A DNA stretch of 64,000 bases from Aculops lycopersici (taxonomy: Eukaryota > Arthropoda > Arachnida > Trombidiformes > Eriophyidae). Below are positions 43,259 through 53,387 of this stretch, piece by piece. Where the stretch lies: the NCBI GenBank assembly GCA_015350385.1, contig WNKI01000004.1, forward strand, positions 2,331,316 to 2,395,315. Direction: 5' to 3'. A program made the translations under genes and the position numbers. Position 1 is the stretch's first letter; every line of letters begins with the position of its first letter. Below the pieces are notes generated by a model that was not told the DNA's origin, made no database searches, and was given only the letters and a program-made list of their open reading frames with translations.

Positions 43259-43790
43259 AATAGGTTTTGCTTACGATTAAAATGATGAACACGATCCTCG
43301 ATGATCATCAACTTTACCTATCCTCTTCTCTGTCCGTCTCCCTCTCTGTCTAGTGCTCTTCTAATTCTGATCAAGCTAATGCTCACCTGCTGATGACTGA
43401 ATGAAATTGAATTGTTCTTTTCTCGTTTTGTTTCACTCTCACCGTGGTCCACTGTTTTCTTTGACTCTACTTTGCTTCAAAAGTCGACCACCGCTATTGC
43501 TGAGATAATATGCTGGTTAGCCAAGTCAACTAGAGAATAGTGATTTGTGTGTTTTCTCGACTCAAAGTTTCATCTAAAATCTCACAACATTAACAACAAT
43601 GATACCAACAAACTTCTAACCAGCTTTCTCCTCTCTGCTTCTTTCGCAAATACTCCTCCTATCTTCTCTCCTTTCTAGACTCTAAAGCTAGCTAACGATT
43701 CAATTCGAGACTATACTCAACTGAGTTAACTCAACCAACACCAAAACTCTCACTTGGCCCACCCAAATTTGAGTTTTCTGTTTCTTTTCG

Positions 43791-43814
43791 CTCTCTCTCT
43801 CTCTCTCTCTCTCT
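43791..43814. repeat. (CT)n microsatellite
   Basis: Twelve perfect CT units upstream of the silk-like gene. Confidence 0.85.
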
Positions 43815-44705
43815 ATTTGGAGATTGCCTAAGTCAATGTATGATTATTTCATATGCAAACATGGACAACGAGAGACTTGCAAACTCAAACTCGGGCCTCA
43901 TCTTTGCATTGCATAGTGAGGCTCACGACTGGCGAGACAACGGTGGCAGCGGTGAAAACATTAGCAAAACTAAAGGTAGCAACAGGTTGCCTGTAACAAC
44001 CAGCACCAACAAGTGAGAGGGCTGATCTAACCATGGTAGTGCTTTTACTTTACTATACTATAAACTACTCACTTCGGTATCTCACGATGCGACCGGTCAG
44101 ATGCGACAGGAGCGTGACAAACTCTCTCACTTTGCGCCCACCAAACTGTCGAGTGTGAGAGAGTTCTAGATTATAATGTTGTTATACTTCTCCTCTCATT
44201 GCTTGGCTCTGCCTTGTCGTGAATCGTCTCGTCGTCGATGCGCAGATTCCCGTTGCACTTTCTACTTTAACGGTAGATTCAAACTCCTTCGAGTTTAATC
44301 TCTCTCAGCACTCGTTTCTGTTTACTTGGATCTCTTTAAAAAGTAGTAACAACATCAAATAATCGGAGCATAAAAAGTGACAAAAATCTCGCACCCTCTC
44401 ACTCACTTGTTTACCATATTGTTGTTGTAGTTGTTGTTGTTGCATAAACTAAATCAAAACTCAGTAGCAACGCCGTTGTTGCGAGTGTAAGACAAGATTC
44501 AAATCCGTTGCTCTCTCAGAATTCTACCTGAATCTTGCAGCTCCCCTCCTTGGCTCCTCCACGGAGGCCAGCGAGCGTGACGCAACGATATGCAAGCACT
44601 AAGCTGACCACTGTTATGCTTACCTGTCATTTCCGTCATCAATTAAAACGAACAGCAAACTTGTTGCCTCTGAAATGTTGTGATGTTGTATGTATGTGTT
44701 TGTGT

Positions 44706-44707
<2 letters not shown>

Positions 44708-44789
<82 letters not shown>

Positions 44790-45087
44790 TAGTAGTAGTA
44801 GTACGTAGTACGTACGTACGTACGTACGTACGTACGTACGTAACGTACGTACGTACGTACGTACGTACGTAACGTACGTANNNNNNNNNNNNNNNNNNNN
44901 NNNNNNNNNNNNNNNNNNNNNNNNNNNNNNNNNNNNNNNNNNNNNNNNNNNNNNNNNNNNNNNNNNNNNNNNNNNNNNNNNNNNNNNNNNNNNNNNNNNN
45001 NTCNCNNCACNTNGCTNCGCTGCTCACTCGTCGTACCTACGTACGTACGTACGTCGTACGTACGTACGTACGTAGAGAGAGAGGAGA

Positions 45088-45125
<38 letters not shown>
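44708..45125. repeat. Compound GA / ACGT microsatellite around an assembly gap
   Basis: About 38 AG units (to 44784), short TAG repeats, then ACGT tetramers to 44880, an N run from 44881 to 45001 with ambiguous bases to 45017, then ACGT tetramers (about 45037-45075) and again GA repeats to about 45125. The gap has the same repeats in mirror order on each side. Open frames running through the N run are meaningless. Confidence 0.95.
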
Positions 45126-45132
<7 letters not shown>

Positions 45133-46090
45133 GTAGTGTTACATAACGGACAGCGACCCAGATATAGCCCAGTTTTCATCAAATTTAGTAGTTGGATGTG
45201 ACGAGAGAAAGATGGAGGTATAGATAGAGAGACTCGATCATAAGCTGGTTTATTTCGCTTCGGCGGATTCGGAATTTTGAAGAAACATTAACTCGTTGAG
45301 GGATTCAAATGAGCTTCTGTGTTTCAGTTACAAATGAGTGACTGAGCGGCTAGAAATAGAAACAATGTCCATATATGCATCAACAGGTTGTTTCCAGTAG
45401 CTGAGCTTACTTCAAGATTAGCTTATACTCCAGCTAGCTTAGGCAAGTGGAGGTATCCGTGTGCTACTCGTGACTACTAGCGCGAATCATAATTCACACA
45501 TACACATTCACCTGCTGCAGCCGTCGCCGGGCCGCTCTAATTGGACCGCCGCTGCAACCACTACACTCGCTTGTCTTCTAACTGCAAGCTGAAAACCTGC
45601 CACTGTCATTGGCCATGTTCATGACCGATGGAACTAATGGCACTCATTGGTTTCTAGCGATCGGTATTGAAGCAAACGCAACGAGATTTAACATGGACCC
45701 GAGCCGAGTGGGCGCCAGCACTCACTCACACACCGGCGCCAGCGACGGCCAACGCCGCGCAAAGTGTCCAACATTGTGACGGCCACCTGTGAACCAGGAC
45801 AAAAGGAGGGTCCGGTAAATGTGGTGCTTTTGTTCTTCCTAATCTAATTTGATTCCAAGGGAACCAACGTCGCTTGCTCTACCTCTTTGCCTCAGTTGAC
45901 ACAAATCTATTTTGAAATAAGATTTTATCGGCTTGCCTCCTGTGTAATCAATTGCCCTGCGGAATAATAATAGCAACAACAATAGGCACCAATTGGATCT
46001 CGGCATGAAATATCAATCAATAGCAATCTGCGCTTGTTATCATAATAACTAATACTCTCTATTAGATAAATCTTCATTTCCAAAATTACT

Positions 46091-46882
46091 ATGAGCAACC
46101 ATCATTTTAGATCACAAAGCGAGATTATAACAAACGGAAATCACAATGGAACCTCATTACCCTTACATCAACCATCATTGTTGCACCAACAAGCTGGAGC
46201 TACAAGTGGCTCAATTATTAGGATTCATTCGGATAGTCAGCAAAGTTTGGACCGCTTGTTCAATCCGACTATCAACGAAACGCCATCGGTTCCATTGAGG
46301 CAAAGAAACTTGCCCTCCTCTTTCTTCAATCCATCTTCAAGTAGCATCAACAGGCTAGGCGAGCTGCCCGAGCAAAGGCCGGCTAGTTTGCACACTAGGT
46401 CAACAAGCTTTAACGTTCCAATCAATGGCGGCCCCAACTCGACCAACAGGTTACATATGCGAACCCAATCCGTTCTAGCACCCATGACTGGACTTAGCAA
46501 TCCGATGTCGTCGACAATTCCTGAAGCTCCCATTGTTCCGGCAATTCAAACGCAACAACTAGCGGATTCTAATGGACCTGATTGCCCCATAACAATGTCA
46601 CAGGTTGCCCCACAATTTCCGGAGTACGCGAGTCAACAAACTCAAGCATCCGATCTCATGTTCTTTGAAGCACCACAAGCATATGTCGAGTTAGAGCCTG
46701 AGGGTTCCATTGCCATATCCCCAGATGCGCAATCTCCATATCAACAACAACAACAACAATCAGCACCATTATTACACGATACCCTACCGAGTCAACTTTT
46801 AGCTAACCCACACCAACAACACGAACAATCACAATCGATCCACCAGGAGCCAAGTTACTCGTATAACGCCTTCTATAATTAA
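46091..46882 (+). CDS. Yorkie/YAP-like transcriptional coactivator, no WW domain seen
   Basis: 263 residues, one exon. Residues 47-81 match the TEAD-binding domain of YAP/Yorkie: SDSQQSLDRLF, then VPLRQRNLPSSFFNP (YAP has a QTVPMRLRKLPDSFFKP-type segment). Two HxRxxS Lats/Warts-type phosphosites follow, HTRSTS (101-106) and HMRTQS (122-127), spaced as in Yorkie and expected to recruit 14-3-3 when phosphorylated. The C-terminal half is Gln/Ser/Pro-rich with a poly-Q run, consistent with an activation region. No WW domain (two Trp, LPxGWE start) is present: the sequence has no tryptophan at all. The YAP C-terminal PDZ motif is also missing (ends NAFYN). The stop is 100 bp before the end of the convergent C6orf136-like gene, so no downstream WW exon fits. 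It could be a WW-less paralog, a retrocopy, or the sole Yorkie. Confidence 0.8.
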   Translation: MSNHHFRSQSEIITNGNHNGTSLPLHQPSLLHQQAGATSGSIIRIHSDSQQSLDRLFNPTINETPSVPLRQRNLPSSFFNPSSSSINRLGELPEQRPASLHTRSTSFNVPINGGPNSTNRLHMRTQSVLAPMTGLSNPMSSTIPEAPIVPAIQTQQLADSNGPDCPITMSQVAPQFPEYASQQTQASDLMFFEAPQAYVELEPEGSIAISPDAQSPYQQQQQQSAPLLHDTLPSQLLANPHQQHEQSQSIHQEPSYSYNAFYN

Positions 46883-46982
46883 AATTTAATTATATTGATT
46901 GAATCGACAAAGATCACGTTTGGAGTTGGGTAACATTTCTAGATGTTAGTCGTCGCGATCTCCGATCGATAGACCATTCTAT

Positions 46983-47780
46983 TTAGACACTAACTCCACT
47001 TCGATCCATCAGTCTCTCTTTGAGGCTCTTCTTCCGTTTGAGATGACCAAGATCATTCAAGTCAACATCAATAGTATCACAAACGTGGCAGTAAACTTTA
47101 CCATCTCGATTAACATACAAAGTCGAAATTCCGTCTGTCCATTTTTCATGTTCTATAAATTTCCAAAATGTTAAGACGATTCGAAACAAACCTGGCCTCG
47201 ATATAAAGCGCCACCTTATTCGTATATAGGATTCCTCTGGGTTCTTGACTAGATTCAATAGCTCGCACCTAGTTGTCGTGTAATTTATAGCATAATACGC
47301 TTTCACTAAATTAATTTGCATGACATATTGAGCTAGATTGGTTGTTCTAATATTTCTAATATTGTTTATAAATAACAAGTCCTTTGTGTAGTAGGATGAA
47401 TTTAGAGTTTTTTGAAAAAAATTGCGACCTTCCTCTTGTACTCTAGCCTCTAATTCGGTCAACTGCTCCATCGTGGCCCTTTGATCTTTGTCCAGTTTCT
47501 TAATTTGAAGTTCATCATCGTTACTGTTACTATTGTTTCTATTCGAGCTACTAGGGTCAACATTCTTGATATTGGCTTTGCGATTTGAGATACTTTTGGT
47601 GCTATGATGAAGATTAGTATTGTTTTCTTGTTGCTGTTGCTTAGGATTGTTGCTAGCACCTAGAGCCGGATTTGCCGTCGACCAGAGAATCAGGGGCTGT
47701 TTTCTAATGATTGCAGTCGCCACCGTTGAGGCCGGTCCAAATGTGATGGATCTGACAAGATACAATCTTGACAGCATCAT
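46983..47780 (-). CDS. C6orf136-like (DUF2358) mitochondrial protein
   Basis: 265 residues. The N-terminus (MMLSRLYLVRSITFG) is rich in Arg, Ser and hydrophobics with no acidic residue, like a mitochondrial presequence. A Gln/Asn/Ser-rich linker (about 50-95) follows. The conserved domain (about 105-245) contains EEGRNFFQKTL, the RIRWRFISRPGLFRIV strand pair and GISTLYVNRDGKVYCHVCD, the pattern I know from the C6orf136/DUF2358 family (NTF2-like fold, found from plants to animals, function unknown). It is convergent with the Yorkie-like gene and divergent from poly(A) polymerase, with 665 bp between start codons. Confidence 0.78.
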   Translation of the reverse strand: MMLSRLYLVRSITFGPASTVATAIIRKQPLILWSTANPALGASNNPKQQQQENNTNLHHSTKSISNRKANIKNVDPSSSNRNNSNSNDDELQIKKLDKDQRATMEQLTELEARVQEEGRNFFQKTLNSSYYTKDLLFINNIRNIRTTNLAQYVMQINLVKAYYAINYTTTRCELLNLVKNPEESYIRIRWRFISRPGLFRIVLTFWKFIEHEKWTDGISTLYVNRDGKVYCHVCDTIDVDLNDLGHLKRKKSLKERLMDRSGVSV

Positions 47781-48445
47781 CCTAATAATTTCTGATGGTG
47801 GGTCAAGAGAGCAGGCGAACAGGTTACATGTGTAATAATTAGAAAGTTTGTTTTGATGATACCATTCAAAGCGTGCTGAAAATTATTCGCGTGTGTGCTT
47901 TGCATCGTCTTCTCTTCTCTTCTATCGACCGCAAAAAAGTCGTGGTTATTTTTTGAACTTTCCGCGTGCGCAGTTGCGCCCACTGAGCGGGACTTGCCCA
48001 TTGGCTAACACATGAATCCATTGAAGCAATGTGTTGGTTATAATATGCACGAAGCAAGAGGCAGCATTATCGGCGTTCGCAACATGAGACGATGGAAAAT
48101 AGTACGATTCTAGTGTGAGCTAATCCAAGAGAGAAAAAGGAGAAAATCTATAGCAATTGTGAGGAGGCAACGGGCGAGAGTCAGACGGCCATCAAGTCTC
48201 TCTCTCATCAACATCATAATCATCATCATTATTATTGTCACAAATTGTCGCCATCCCATCCGAACCTATCCTATTGCCTGTCATCTATCTAGCCATCTAT
48301 TCTCTTTACTCATTCATTTATTATCAACCAAACCACTATTATTATTATTATTATTATCTAATTAACCAATCAAAACCAAAAATCATAATTTCAAACTCCA
48401 TAACCACGACATCTACAAAAAACAACGACAAACAAATTAACAAAC
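47781..48445. promoter_or_regulatory. Divergent promoter region (C6orf136-like / poly(A) polymerase)
   Basis: 665 bp separate the two start codons on opposite strands, so the two housekeeping genes probably share it. It contains an ATT microsatellite (about 48336-48358) and a GAGAGA-type tract near 48130. No TATA box was recognised. Confidence 0.55.
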
Positions 48446-49910
48446 ATGGCGCAAATAAACAATATCGCAAATCAAAACTATCCACCGGCACCGTCGGTTG
48501 TGGCTGGAGTAGGTGGAACGGCAGCCGCCAATGCCTCGACCTTGGCAGCAAATGCCAGTAGGCCGCAACAAAATTATAACTTGGGTGTCTCAGAGACAAT
48601 GTCAGATAGGGAACCGGATGAGATTGAGCTTAAGCGAACAGATCAACTGGAAGAGTGTCTAAAGAAGTTCAATTTATTTGAAACGGAACAAGAGATGGAA
48701 CATAGACTTAAAGTTTTAAATGAAATCAACAAGCTAGTACAGAAATGGGTTAGAGAATTGTCTATTGCCAAACGATTACCACCAGAGCTTGCCAACGAGT
48801 GCAAGGCAAAGATATTTACATTTGGATCTTATAGATTGGGCGTACATAATAGAGGCGCCGATATTGATACCCTCCTGGTGGCCCCGAAGCACATTGAACG
48901 GGATGACTTTTTTGATACATTCGTTAAGGCTTTACAAACAATGGAAGGTTTTGAATATGCCCGCCCGGTCAAGGCTGCATTTGTCCCAGTTATTGACGCA
49001 AAAATTTCCGGCATTGAACTTGATATACTATTCGCGACATTACCACTTAGATCCATACCACCAGATCAAGAGTTACACGATTCTCAGTTACTCAAAGGCT
49101 TAGATCAACCATCTATTAGGTCATTAAACGGTTGCCGTGTTACAGATGACATCTTACGTTTAGTGCCAAATCAAGAATCATTTAGACTTGCACTAAGGGC
49201 CATAAAATTGTGGGCTAAACGAAGAGGCTTGTATTCAAACAGAATTGGTTACTTGGGTGGAGTTTCATGGGCTATATTGACTGCTAGAATATGCCAATTG
49301 TATCCAAAAGCGACCGCTTCAACCATAGTTAATAAATTGTTTTTTTTTATTACAAATTGGGAATGGCCGAAGCCAGTGCTTCTAACTAACCTAAGCGAAA
49401 ATGACCATGGCCTCGGTGGCTGGGATCCAAGATTGAATCCAGCAGACAAGTATCAAGTGATGCCAATTATAACACCATCATGTCCTGTACAAAATAGTAC
49501 ATTCAATGTGACGAGATCAACAAGAACTGTTATATTAGATCAATTTGCTCAGGCTAAAGAGATAACCGAAGAGATTATGAAGGGAACAAAAACGTGGGAC
49601 GCTTTCTTTGAGCCGATTGACTTTTTTGGAATGTATAAAAAGTTTTTAGTCTTAAGGGTGTCGCCACAGCCCGAGTGGGTGAAGTTTGTTGAGGCAAAGA
49701 TTAGAAATTTAGTTCAAAGTATAGAACAATACCCTGTGATAAAGCTAGTGCACACATACCCTACCCCATTTCCTAGTCCACAGGAAGGAGACGACAATAT
49801 ATCCTGGTGCATGGGTTTACAAACAAGTCCACAACCAAGGCGCGAGGAGAACGCAGGCGAAGTACCAGAGCTTAAAATAGGCACCGACGTACAAACCTTC
49901 AAAACCAATC
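48446..49910 (+). CDS. Poly(A) polymerase, exon 1
   Basis: Canonical nuclear poly(A) polymerase (PAPOLA type), which adds the poly(A) tail to pre-mRNA after cleavage. Exon 1 gives residues 1-488. The N-terminus is Ala/Asn-rich, about 26 residues longer than bovine PAP. The nucleotidyltransferase core has FTFGSYRLGVHNRGADIDTL with Asp139 and Asp141, and Asp193 in IELDILFA; these line up with the bovine catalytic triad D113/D115/D167 at a constant offset of 26. RAIKLWAKRRGLYSN and GYLGGVSWAIL mark the central domain, and the RNA-binding-domain start is near PQPEWVKFVEAKIRNLV. The exon ends at GTAAGT (49911-49916) within VQTFKTN. The start ATG is preceded by AACAAAC, a good context. All catalytic residues are intact. 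Confidence 0.95.
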
Positions 49911-50222
49911 GTAAGTGTTTATGTAATTTATTTTTTATCTTACAAGATATCAGATAGCAATTATCTGCAGTGGCTTTAGCCGCAGCTAGTTGTTACTAAC
50001 AACAACCATTGCACATAGAACCTTTGTGATAGAGGGGACGCCACGCGTTCTGCACATGTTTTCTTTATTTTTATTGTGCGTCACTCTAAAAACAAACCTC
50101 AACCGATTCTTTTGATTCAATCTAAATATTTTGTTTCTGTTATATAAATTCTAATGATCCATCCAATAATTCTTCATCAACTATTAATTGTGTGTAATAT
50201 GACTCAACGATTGCATCAATAG
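49911..50222 (+). other. Poly(A) polymerase intron
   Basis: 312 bp, donor GTAAGT, acceptor ATCAATAG. No coding content seen. Confidence 0.8.
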
Positions 50223-50686
50223 TTTTAAAAAAGGCTCAAGATGACTACGCAGGCCTCTATGACATCGAATCACTCAAAATCGAGGTTCTGAGTGTTACGA
50301 AATCGGAACTTGTCCGGTTGAATATAATCAAATCAGAACTCATCAAGAAATTACAAACCAAGCTCTCAGGTAAACGAAATCAAGTTAACGGCGAGGGATC
50401 CTCAGGTGATCTTAAAAAGAAGAAACAGGAGCAAGTGCAGGAGGCTGCGGCGGCCGGCGTGGACCAAAATCAATCATCAGAAACTGAGCAAGTTAGTAGT
50501 CTAGAGGGATCAGGCGAGCATATACATATACACACAACTGCTCCGACTGAAGAGGAGGCGGCGGCAGCTGCATCAGCAACCGTGACAGGACGAACAGATG
50601 TACATCAGCAGCCACCACCTTTACCTACATCATCATCATCAACATTATCTCAAGAAACCAGAGGGAACACCAGCAATGGGGTCTAA
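50223..50686 (+). CDS. Poly(A) polymerase, exon 2 (end of RNA-binding domain, tail)
   Basis: The acceptor AG at 50221-50222 joins C from exon 1 with TT in frame. The result, VQTFKTN followed by LLKKAQDDYAG and KIEVLSVTKSEL, aligns with the end of the PAP RNA-binding domain (IQSFTDTVYRQA ... KIAAMHVKRKQL in vertebrates). A Lys-rich patch (DLKKKKQEQ), which may act as nuclear signal, and a Ser/Thr/Glu/Ala-rich tail follow. Total length 642 residues, 1,929 nt with stop. The stop (50684-50686) lies inside the PTH2 coding start in another frame. A CAG|GTAAAC sequence near 50370 could be an alternative donor. Confidence 0.82.
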
Positions 50687-51020
50687 ATTGGTTCTTGTTG
50701 TTCGAAAAGATCTCAATATGGGCGTTGGAAAGATAGCAGCCCAATGTTCTCATGCGAGTGTGATGGCTTACCAAAAGAGCAACAGATTTAGGTTACTTAA
50801 ATGGGCGCTAAATGGACACAAAAAGGTGGTTGTCTCTTGTCCGAACGAAGAAACACTCAATGAAATCAAGGAAAGCGCTAGGAAGAATCGTCTATTGACC
50901 AGCACAGTTCGCGACGCCGGCCATACTCAAGTTGAATCAGGCACGGTCACCGTATTAGCAATTGGACCGGCCAAAGAAGAATTAATAGACCAAATAACTG
51001 GCCATTTACGCCTATTGTAA
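50676..51020 (+). CDS. PTRH2: Peptidyl-tRNA hydrolase 2 (PTH2 domain)
   Basis: 114 residues from the ATG at 50676, an essentially complete PTH2 domain: MGSKLVLVVRKDLNMGVGK, then IAAQCSHASVMAY, and TVRDAGHTQVESGTVTVLAIGP; conserved Lys, Gln, His and Asp positions of the family are present. The enzyme frees tRNA from stalled peptidyl-tRNA; the metazoan form is usually anchored to mitochondria by an N-terminal helix. That helix is missing here; upstream in-frame sequence from 50598 is His-rich and not hydrophobic. Either the mRNA splices in a 5' exon (CTCAAG at about 50652-50657 could be an acceptor) or the protein is unanchored. The start overlaps the poly(A) polymerase stop by 11 nt in a different frame. 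Confidence 0.9.
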   Translation: MGSKLVLVVRKDLNMGVGKIAAQCSHASVMAYQKSNRFRLLKWALNGHKKVVVSCPNEETLNEIKESARKNRLLTSTVRDAGHTQVESGTVTVLAIGPAKEELIDQITGHLRLL

Positions 51021-51224
51021 TCTCTACCTCTGTCATGACTCATGAGCAAGATAGAAAATCTACATAAAACCCTCCCGCTGTCAGGACGGACAATAGTCCG
51101 CCAAAAATCGTTTGTATCGTTTCATCTATTTGTGTATTGAGTTATATTCACTAGAATTTCATCGTCCCAGTTAGTTGGTGAAGTGTAAATTAACTTGGCA
51201 TCTTTATCGTTTCTATCGAGGCTC

Positions 51225-53387
51225 TTAGAAACTCGAGTCTGGATCTATCGAGGGTGACACTTCAAAACCCAAATCTGGATCACGAGGCTCTACGTAAACC
51301 AAGCTCGATGGTTCAAACAACGGCCTGAAGTCAGCGACAGGTGGTGGTGGCGAGGCGGTGGTGGTCGTTTGTGCCACAGGCGTGGACGACAAAGATAGAT
51401 TGCCACCTGCCGGAGACGCCATCATAACCGCTGCTGAATTTATGGCCAGCGGTGGTTGCGGTGAGGTTGAGGTACTTGGTTGAGTTTGTGGTGCCGACTC
51501 GTTTGCCATGGTAAGACGACCAAACCTTTCGAATAGAACCCTAATTGGTGATCTGAGTAACTTCTTCGCCTGTTTGTTATCCATCAAGTTTCCACTAAAG
51601 CCGCCGCCGAAGTTGAAGGAACCGGAGCTGGCGATTTGGTTAAGGAATTTGTCCATCTTGTTTGGCTTGCCGCCCTTGTTTCTACTTTGAGTATCATTTG
51701 AGTTTGTTAGTTTAAATAAATAAATAATATCATCAATCACTCCAGTCAGATCGTGACAAGACACATTGATTCTATCTATCAAATGTTGAGTCTTGGTTAG
51801 TTCCTTTTTTAGGTTGACCTCGTTAACGTTCACTGTATACCTAACTACTTGTTTGGTTGTTGCTTTTTTAACCGGTACTGTTTCATTATCATCCTCGTAA
51901 GCATCCTCGCCGGTACTCTTGGTTGCAGTGCCAGCTCCGTACCCTTTGGATGCAACGAGAGCCTTACCCACAAGCCTCTTGCTGGCTGAATTTGATGATT
52001 TGCCACTTTGTCCACCATTAATTAATCTAGTTTCCATCTCGTGCGCAGTGGCAGCTGCCGCCACCACTTGTGTCCTCTGAGTTGTTACGTCATGTTGACC
52101 ATCATTTGACAAGTTGATGGCTTGAGTTTTTGTTGAGTGCTGCTGCTGTAGCTGGTGAGTGGTGACGTTCTTCTTCACCCTGGGGATCACATTTTTGCTT
52201 AAACTTAATATTGTCGCAATGATTCTGACATCCACATTAGCCTCCAGCGGATTGGCCATGATTTTATTAAACTCCTTAACAAGTGTCTTGTTAGTCATTC
52301 GTTCGCGTAGAACCAGTTGCACCTGCTTGGCCATTCCATCCAATATCCTGCGCTCCTGCTGAACCTCCTTGGCCATTCGAACCGCAAAGTCACGCGTTCT
52401 GTAAAGCATGCCGGCGTAAAGTGGCATCTTCTTCTTGAGACACAACTTGTAGGATTCAACCAGGCGATTGTCGAGTTTTTGCAACTGATTCATTGGTTTG
52501 GTAACCAGCGACTTTTGCATATTTCTTATGGCATTCAATTGATACTTGAGCGTTATTATCTCATTCTGTTTTAGCGGTTGCTCTTTGTAGACAAAACCCT
52601 TTGGTTGCACTGATCTATTGCTCGTCTGACTGAATGTGGAAGTTTTGGTTGCCGGTCGACCCTTGGCGACATTGACTCTCTTGACTTGTATTGGCTCTTG
52701 TCTCTCTGATTGCTGCTGTTGTGGTTGCTGTTGAGCGGCAATGGGAGCTGCTTTGACTTGATTGATTGACGTCCACCAATCGGCAGTTTTAACCTGATAT
52801 TCGGCGGGGCGACGACGGTTCTTCGAACTCTTGGGGCCAAGCGAGTCGAGGAAAGCTGCACTTGCCTCGTCTATTGGCTTGATCTGTGGTGGTCTTTCTT
52901 TGCCCACCCCCTCCATTGTTCCAAATGTGATTTGATTATCTTCGGCGTGCTCAATCACACTTCCGGTGGAGGATTCGTCCAATGAATCAAAGATTTCATA
53001 TTTTGGCTGCTGTTGCTGTTGGTCCACTGGTCTCAGCTCAGATTGATGGGTAAGTGGCAATAGTGGCACCAGATCCGCTTCGTTTCCGGCCTCTTGGCCA
53101 TTGTCTGTTGTGGCCGATGTGGGTGGTGTAATAAATTGTTGCCCTGACGGAGCTACACTGCTGGAAATCGCAGCTGCAGCCATAGATGAGATCAAAATGG
53201 TGTATGTGCATAGTAATATTGATAGTTTATATATATTTATACTTGAATATGGCGGCCCATCGAGTCGTTGATGACACGAGTAATTTGCTCGCCTTTTCTC
53301 GCCACGAGTTTTGCTACTCATGTTGCTGTTAACTTCTATGACTTCCTCTAGCCGCTCGCTTGTGGCTGATGATGTTAGGTTATACAT
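51225..53387 (-). CDS. Unrecognised secreted or single-pass membrane protein
   Basis: 720 residues, one exon. I do not recognise the family. Residues 1-51 are hydrophilic; 52-76 (KLSILLCTYTILISSMAAAA) are a signal or signal-anchor helix, after which the protein is presumably outside the cell. Then come Gln/Ser-rich linkers and two helical, Lys/Leu-rich regions with few cysteines (about 265-400, including LKYQLNAIRNMQKSL and KEVQQERRILDGMAKQ; about 525-570), which may form helical bundles or coiled coils. An Asp/Glu patch (EDAYEDDNETV), several Lys-Arg or Arg-Arg pairs that could be processing sites, a Phe/Gly segment (SGSFNFGGGFSG) and a Pro/Thr/Ser-rich C-terminus follow. Its 3' end faces PTH2, 204 bp away. 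The long N-terminus before the hydrophobic stretch may mean that the true start is Met69 or an internal ATG, or that it is type II. Confidence 0.75.
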   Translation of the reverse strand: MYNLTSSATSERLEEVIEVNSNMSSKTRGEKRRANYSCHQRLDGPPYSSINIYKLSILLCTYTILISSMAAAAISSSVAPSGQQFITPPTSATTDNGQEAGNEADLVPLLPLTHQSELRPVDQQQQQPKYEIFDSLDESSTGSVIEHAEDNQITFGTMEGVGKERPPQIKPIDEASAAFLDSLGPKSSKNRRRPAEYQVKTADWWTSINQVKAAPIAAQQQPQQQQSERQEPIQVKRVNVAKGRPATKTSTFSQTSNRSVQPKGFVYKEQPLKQNEIITLKYQLNAIRNMQKSLVTKPMNQLQKLDNRLVESYKLCLKKKMPLYAGMLYRTRDFAVRMAKEVQQERRILDGMAKQVQLVLRERMTNKTLVKEFNKIMANPLEANVDVRIIATILSLSKNVIPRVKKNVTTHQLQQQHSTKTQAINLSNDGQHDVTTQRTQVVAAAATAHEMETRLINGGQSGKSSNSASKRLVGKALVASKGYGAGTATKSTGEDAYEDDNETVPVKKATTKQVVRYTVNVNEVNLKKELTKTQHLIDRINVSCHDLTGVIDDIIYLFKLTNSNDTQSRNKGGKPNKMDKFLNQIASSGSFNFGGGFSGNLMDNKQAKKLLRSPIRVLFERFGRLTMANESAPQTQPSTSTSPQPPLAINSAAVMMASPAGGNLSLSSTPVAQTTTTASPPPPVADFRPLFEPSSLVYVEPRDPDLGFEVSPSIDPDSSF

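Larger units (their letters stand above)
43259..46090. other. Intergenic, low-complexity, with assembly gap
   Basis: No supported gene. It holds a CT microsatellite (43791-43814), many CTC-rich stretches, the GA/ACGT repeat complex with gap at 44708-45125, and unremarkable sequence to 46090. It presumably contains the 5' regions of the silk-like gene (minus) and the Yorkie-like gene (plus). Confidence 0.6.

Noticed and set aside
44620..45027. Long frames crossing the gap
   Set aside because: They consist of N-derived unknown residues and translated microsatellites.
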